Assembly (NCBI GenBank): GCA_958295815.1
Contig: OY282374.1
Coordinates: forward strand, 888,856-952,855
DNA: 64,000 bases
DNA from: Candidatus Poribacteria bacterium
GTDB lineage: Bacteria > Poribacteria > WGA-4E > WGA-3G
Reading direction: 5' to 3'
Part shown: positions 60,631-64,000 of the stretch, piece after piece
Layout of the letters: every line of letters starts with the position of its first letter
Position numbering within the stretch: the stretch's first letter is position 1
Translations under genes and position numbers: made by a program
The notes under the pieces: model-generated
Told to the model about the DNA's origin: nothing
Seen by the model: only the letters and a program-made list of their open reading frames with translations
The model's database searches: none

Positions 60631-61599
60631 CTAATTGCTAAGAGTTTGTGCGATAAGGACCAAGTCCAAAATATTAACGATACCATCACCGGTAACGTCG
60701 GCGTCTACGTCAGATTCTCCGAAGCGAGAAGCCACGATCGTCAGATCCAAAATATTTACAACCCCGTCTCCATTCACGTCGTAAGGCACTGGTTCAGGAA
60801 CAGTCTCTTCCTCAGGGGTTGGTTCGGTGGTAGCGTCTTCGGCTGTGGTAGTCTCTTCCTCAGGAATTGGTTCAGATGTAGTATCTTCCACTGTGATGTC
60901 AGGTTCTTCAGGTGTGGTTGGCAGGTTGGAACTAGTCAAACTAAATAGTAAACCATCGCTGTTTTCGTATTGGACGGGACCTATGTCAGGTGCGAACCAT
61001 TGGTGGGTAGTCGACTCGATTTCTAAGTCTAAGAATGCGGTATCAGCAGCAACCAACAGATCTAACCGAACCTTAGCACAGTTTTGGAACGTTCCAGAAG
61101 GTGTAATTACGTCCTCAAATCCAACAACTTCGAAATTAGTAACGCTATTTACAGATATGGTTAATCCAATTTCTAATTTCGCTTCTCCATCGACCGTGAT
61201 CTGCCACTGGTCCCCCATAACTAACTGTAAAGGAAAAAAAGTAACAGGAGTTGGAAGATCTGCACTTAAGGTGGAAGGGGGGAGTGCGAATTCCAGAACA
61301 GTTCTATGAAGTGTAATGGCGTCGCTGCCAACGGTCAAAAAATACTTATCAGTATCAACTTCGCCAGTTTCGAGTTCTTCAGTCCTAATTTGCAGAAGAA
61401 TGTACTCTTCACCATTAATAATTTCGGGTCCCTCAAGGGTATAGGTGCTCCGTGCTGTACCATCGCTGCTCTCTAAAACCCACATATTGCCGATGTCTGC
61501 GGGATAATAATTCTGTGCTGTCGCTGTAAACGCGAAAAAACAAGCCAAACTCAGGACCAGAACTGGTTTGATCCAACGCGAAAACGCGGTCTTTTTCAT
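60631..61599 (-). CDS. Exported protein with dockerin-type C-terminus (paralogue 3)
   Basis: 322 residues. Signal peptide VLVLSLACFFAFTATAQ, then NYYPADIGNMWVLESSDGTARSTYTLEG...GQ-type domain with TPSGTFQNCAKVRLDLLVA and STTHQWFAPDIGPVQYENSDG, matching paralogues at 56688 and 57623. A Thr/Glu/Pro-rich linker (about 230-268) leads to dockerin pair DVNGDGVVNILDLTIVASRFG and DVTGDGIVNILDLVLIAQTLS. Secreted and calcium-binding by inference. Together with the other two it forms a local family. Confidence 0.85.
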   Translation of the reverse strand: MKKTAFSRWIKPVLVLSLACFFAFTATAQNYYPADIGNMWVLESSDGTARSTYTLEGPEIINGEEYILLQIRTEELETGEVDTDKYFLTVGSDAITLHRTVLEFALPPSTLSADLPTPVTFFPLQLVMGDQWQITVDGEAKLEIGLTISVNSVTNFEVVGFEDVITPSGTFQNCAKVRLDLLVAADTAFLDLEIESTTHQWFAPDIGPVQYENSDGLLFSLTSSNLPTTPEEPDITVEDTTSEPIPEEETTTAEDATTEPTPEEETVPEPVPYDVNGDGVVNILDLTIVASRFGESDVDADVTGDGIVNILDLVLIAQTLSN

Positions 61600-61680
61600 G
61601 TTTCAATTCTCCTTATGCCGATTGTCGTGAGTGAAAGTAGTGATGACAAGGAATACTGCTTTTCGAGTCAATCTATCGTG

Positions 61681-61709
61681 TTGACTTTTTCCCAGCTTCG
61701 TGTGATAAT
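61681..61709 (+). promoter_or_regulatory. Sigma-70-type promoter for the SDR gene at 61820
   Basis: TTGACT (61681-61686), 17-bp spacer and GATAAT (61704-61709). The untranslated leader would be about 105 nt. Confidence 0.55.
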
Positions 61710-61819
61710 GGAGATATGCTATCACGATTTATCGTATTTTTTCAACAAAAAAGCGCGTCGCGGGTGTCTATGTCTGGCTTCGCTTCGCTGAGACAAAAGT
61801 AGCCAAAGGAGAAATGTAT

Positions 61820-62551
61820 ATGCGTTTAGAAGGGCAGGTTGCAATCGTTACAGGCGGTGGCGGTGGCATCGGAAAAGCGACGTGCCTCGCTTTCGCCAGA
61901 GAAGGTGCCGATATTGTAATCCCTGAAGTCAATATAGCGAATGCGGAAGCAGCGGCAGCAGAGATCACAGCACTCGGTAGGAAATGTCAGGTAATCGAAA
62001 CCGATGTTGCAGATGGCGATTCGGTGCGTGGAATGGTTCAAGAGACACTTGGGACGTTCGGACGGATTGATATTTTAGTGAACAACGCTGGCATTTTTAG
62101 TTATACACGTATAGAAGCATGCACAGAATCCGAATGGGATCGGATGATGGCGGTAAACCTTAAAGGTCCGTTCCTCTGCTCACAAGCGGTGATGGACACG
62201 ATGAAGGCACAGAAGTCCGGACGGATTATCAACTTGGGTTCGTTGGCGGGACAGGTCGGTGGCCTGGTGGCGTCTGCGCCGTATTCTGCATCCAAAGCAG
62301 GGGTGATGTGTCTGACGAAATCGTTGGCACGAGTGCTTGGGGAATACGGTATTACTGTGAACTCTATCGCACCCGGTGTAGCAGCAACAGAGATGGCGAA
62401 GAACCACCCAGATATGACGGATCAGATTCCATTGGGGCGGGTCGCTGATGCCTCAGAGATTGCAACTGCTATCCTCTTCCTCGCCTCGGAAGAGGGACGT
62501 TATGTAACTGGAGCGACGCTTGATGTGAATGGTGGCATACGGATGGCATAA
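61820..62551 (+). CDS. Short-chain dehydrogenase/reductase (FabG-like)
   Basis: 243 residues from ATG 61820 (MRLEGQVAIVTGGGGGIGKATCLAFAREGADIV); the ATG two codons upstream is too near the ribosome site AAAGGAGA. Motifs: TGGGGGIG (residues 11-18), NNAG (about 87), Ser of NLGSLAGQVGGLV, and the Tyr-Lys pair in YSASKAG (about 154). The C-terminus GRYVTGATLDVNGGIRMA is classical. Function could be acyl-carrier reduction or a catabolic dehydrogenase; neighbours do not decide. Cytoplasmic. Confidence 0.9.
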   Translation: MRLEGQVAIVTGGGGGIGKATCLAFAREGADIVIPEVNIANAEAAAAEITALGRKCQVIETDVADGDSVRGMVQETLGTFGRIDILVNNAGIFSYTRIEACTESEWDRMMAVNLKGPFLCSQAVMDTMKAQKSGRIINLGSLAGQVGGLVASAPYSASKAGVMCLTKSLARVLGEYGITVNSIAPGVAATEMAKNHPDMTDQIPLGRVADASEIATAILFLASEEGRYVTGATLDVNGGIRMA

Positions 62552-62559
62552 ATAGTTTT

Positions 62560-62698
62560 CAGTTTTCAGTTTTCGGCTGTCAGTTAAGAGGTTCCCTGTA
62601 ACAATCTAACCTCACTTGGAATACGGCAAAGGAGGTATGAATTGTGATAGCCCTTTGTAACTGACTGTCAACTGCTGGTACCGTTAGAAATAAAAAGG
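62560..62698. other. Spacer with CAGTTTTCAGTTTTC-type repeats
   Basis: AGTTTTCAGTTTTCAGTTTTCGGCTGTCAG at the left is a short repeated text, with partial complements near 62660 (AACTGACTGTCAACTG). No gene. The GATGAGTAA start region of the aldo/keto reductase gene follows. Confidence 0.4.
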
Positions 62699-63709
62699 AT
62701 GAGTAATATGCAATATAGGACACTTGGACGTGCTGGAGTGAAGGTTTCACCGCTCTGTCTCGGTACAATGATGTTTGGTGGACCGACGAATGAAAGGGAT
62801 TCAATTCGGATTATCAACAAGGCACTGGATGCGGGAATTAATTTTTTAGACACTGCGAATGTCTACAATGATGGTGAATCGGAGCGGATTATAGGGAAAG
62901 CGATTCGTTCTGACCGGGATAAGTGGGTTGTCGCGACGAAAGTGCATGGTTCGATGGGAGACGATGTGAATGCGGCGGGTTCACACCGATTTCATATTAT
63001 GTCAGAGGTCGAAGCAAGTCTTGAACGCCTCGGGACGGATCACATCGATGTCTACTACTTACACCGTTGGGATGCCTCAACACGAATACTGGAATCGCTA
63101 CGGGCATTAGATGATTGCGTCAGACAAGGCAAGGTGCGTTACATCGCGTGTTCCAATTTTCAGGCGTGGCGCATCTGTGAAGCACTCTGGACGAGCGAAA
63201 AGTACGGGTTAGAGGAATTCGTATGTGTGCAACCGCTCTATAATATTGTGAATCGAGATCCTGAGGTGGAGTTGCTCCCATTTTGTAGGGAGTATGATGT
63301 CGGGGTTGTACCGTATAGTCCGTTGGCGCGAGGCGTATTGTCAGGGAAGTATTTGTCCGGTAAAAAGCCGCCTAAGGGTTCCAGAGCGGCGCGACAGGAT
63401 AGGCGGATTTTACAGACTGAACTTCGCGAGGAGAGTTATGAAGTCGCCCAACAACTGCAGCCGTTGGCGGATGCACACGGGAAGACTTTAACGCAGTTCG
63501 CATTGGCGTGGGTGTTGGCGAACCCCGTGATTTCTTCTATTATCATTGGTCCGCGGACCATGGAACAACTTGAAGATAATTTGGGGAGTTTAGATTGCAC
63601 GGTAACAGAAGCCGATGAAGAGGCTGTTAACCAGTTGGTCCCGCTCGGGGAACATACTGGTAAAGGATATAATGATCCGGCGTATCCGGTGTTAGGTCGA
63701 ATCCGGTAG
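62699..63709 (+). CDS. Aldo/keto reductase
   Basis: 336 residues. MSNMQYRTLGRAGVKVSPLCLGTMMFGG is the typical start of the family. The catalytic tetrad can be placed: Asp and Tyr in FLDTANVYNDGESE, Lys in VVATKVHG, His in DVYYLHRWD. NADPH-binding text at the end: NPVISSIIIGPRTMEQLEDNLGSLD. The enzyme reduces aldehydes and ketones or oxidises hydroxysteroids or sugars; it resembles the YajO/ion-channel-beta type. It follows the SDR gene with a 147-bp gap; a joint role is possible. Confidence 0.9.
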   Translation: MSNMQYRTLGRAGVKVSPLCLGTMMFGGPTNERDSIRIINKALDAGINFLDTANVYNDGESERIIGKAIRSDRDKWVVATKVHGSMGDDVNAAGSHRFHIMSEVEASLERLGTDHIDVYYLHRWDASTRILESLRALDDCVRQGKVRYIACSNFQAWRICEALWTSEKYGLEEFVCVQPLYNIVNRDPEVELLPFCREYDVGVVPYSPLARGVLSGKYLSGKKPPKGSRAARQDRRILQTELREESYEVAQQLQPLADAHGKTLTQFALAWVLANPVISSIIIGPRTMEQLEDNLGSLDCTVTEADEEAVNQLVPLGEHTGKGYNDPAYPVLGRIR

Positions 63710-63728
63710 GTATATGCTACGCACTCTA

Positions 63729-64000
63729 TTATCTCACGAGCGGCGTTATTCTGGAAAAGGCGGGCGAGTTCTCATTCGCTAAGAAGAAATTACGCTTTTT
63801 GCTGTCAGAAATGCGAGCGCACCGTTTGAGAGTGTATTTCCCGATTTCATAAATGCTATATCCCAAATACGTGATGTATTTCTCAATCTCGTTGAAGTTA
63901 TCACGGTTGGTGTTGCCTACGTCTTTGAGTTCTGCCATTAAGAGCGGTGCGTGCGTTTTTAAGCAGTGTTCACCACCACGTAGGACCTCTAATTGATACC
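63729..64000 (-). CDS. FkbM-type methyltransferase, C-terminal part (5' end outside the window)
   Basis: Open frame from 64000 downwards without a start inside the window, ending at 63729. The visible end reads YQLEVLRGGEHCLKTHAPLL then MAELKDVGNTNRDNFNEIEKYITYLGYSIYEIG. The 'LEVLRGGE-x-x-L-x-x-x-x-P-x-L' segment is the conserved last part of FkbM family methyltransferases. The catalytic region is outside the window. Related to O-methylation of sugars or polyketides; function unknown here. Confidence 0.6.
   Translation of the reverse strand, partial: YQLEVLRGGEHCLKTHAPLLMAELKDVGNTNRDNFNEIEKYITYLGYSIYEIGKYTLKRCARISDSKKRNFFLANENSPAFSRITPLVR

Overview
The window looks like a chromosomal segment of a Gram-negative bacterium close to Candidatus Poribacteria or a related marine, polysaccharide-degrading lineage. 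This is an inference from gene content: five phytanoyl-CoA-dioxygenase-like (PhyH) proteins, two type I sulfatases, an enolase-superfamily sugar-acid dehydratase, a glycerate kinase, many lipoproteins, a TonB-dependent receptor, a PorV/PorQ-like outer-membrane protein, and secreted proteins ending in dockerin repeats or a FlgD/type-IX-like C-terminal domain. Base composition is moderate. Genes are loosely packed, with short operons and several repeat-rich intergenic stretches.

Layout. 1-5300: PhyH fragment, a dimethylformamidase-like protein, a B12/radical-SAM protein, a DUF169 protein and a short-chain dehydrogenase. The radical-SAM gene reads through an in-frame TGA into a C-U-A-E-P tail and is very probably a selenoprotein. 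5300-11000: two lipoproteins, a zinc alcohol dehydrogenase, a house-cleaning NTPase, an ABC-2 permease, an amidohydrolase and a PhyH protein. 11000-12350: an IS200/IS605-type element carrying only tnpB. 12500-17450: glycerate kinase, sulfatase, galactonate-dehydratase-like enzyme, PhyH and NIPSNAP. 17500-24600: a 1285-residue HEAT-repeat lipoprotein and a fused glycyl-tRNA synthetase whose linker is encoded by a copy of an interspersed repeat. 24600-25250: non-coding, repeat-rich. 25250-38000: sulfatase, PorV-like protein, a large exported protein, higBA, a glycosyltransferase 39, a hicB with a damaged hicA, an HhH-GPD-like protein with a small partner, and a TonB-dependent receptor. 38200-42200: recO, tRNA-Pro(CGG), and the phoH-ybeY-CBS-domain transporter cluster. 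42300-47400: paired paralogous lipoproteins, a 44-bp tandem repeat, an Ldh-family oxidoreductase, PhyH, epimerase and a small lipoprotein. 47400-49100: a type II restriction-modification pair. 49300-56700: PhyH, an ATP/ADP-translocase-like membrane protein, an E1-beta subunit, an aminotransferase, a sugar isomerase and an orphan alpha-barrel-like protein. 56700-61600: three exported paralogues with a shared N-terminal domain and different C-terminal modules. 61800-64000: SDR, aldo/keto reductase and the end of an FkbM methyltransferase.

Functionally the window combines a housekeeping core (glyQS, recO, phoH, ybeY, tRNA-Pro) with a catabolic and surface-display repertoire: sulfatases, sugar-acid enzymes, isomerases, oxidoreductases, a TonB receptor and secreted multidomain proteins. 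Accessory elements are tnpB, restriction-modification, toxin-antitoxin genes and repeats. The most notable item is the selenocysteine-tailed radical-SAM gene and its neighbourhood.
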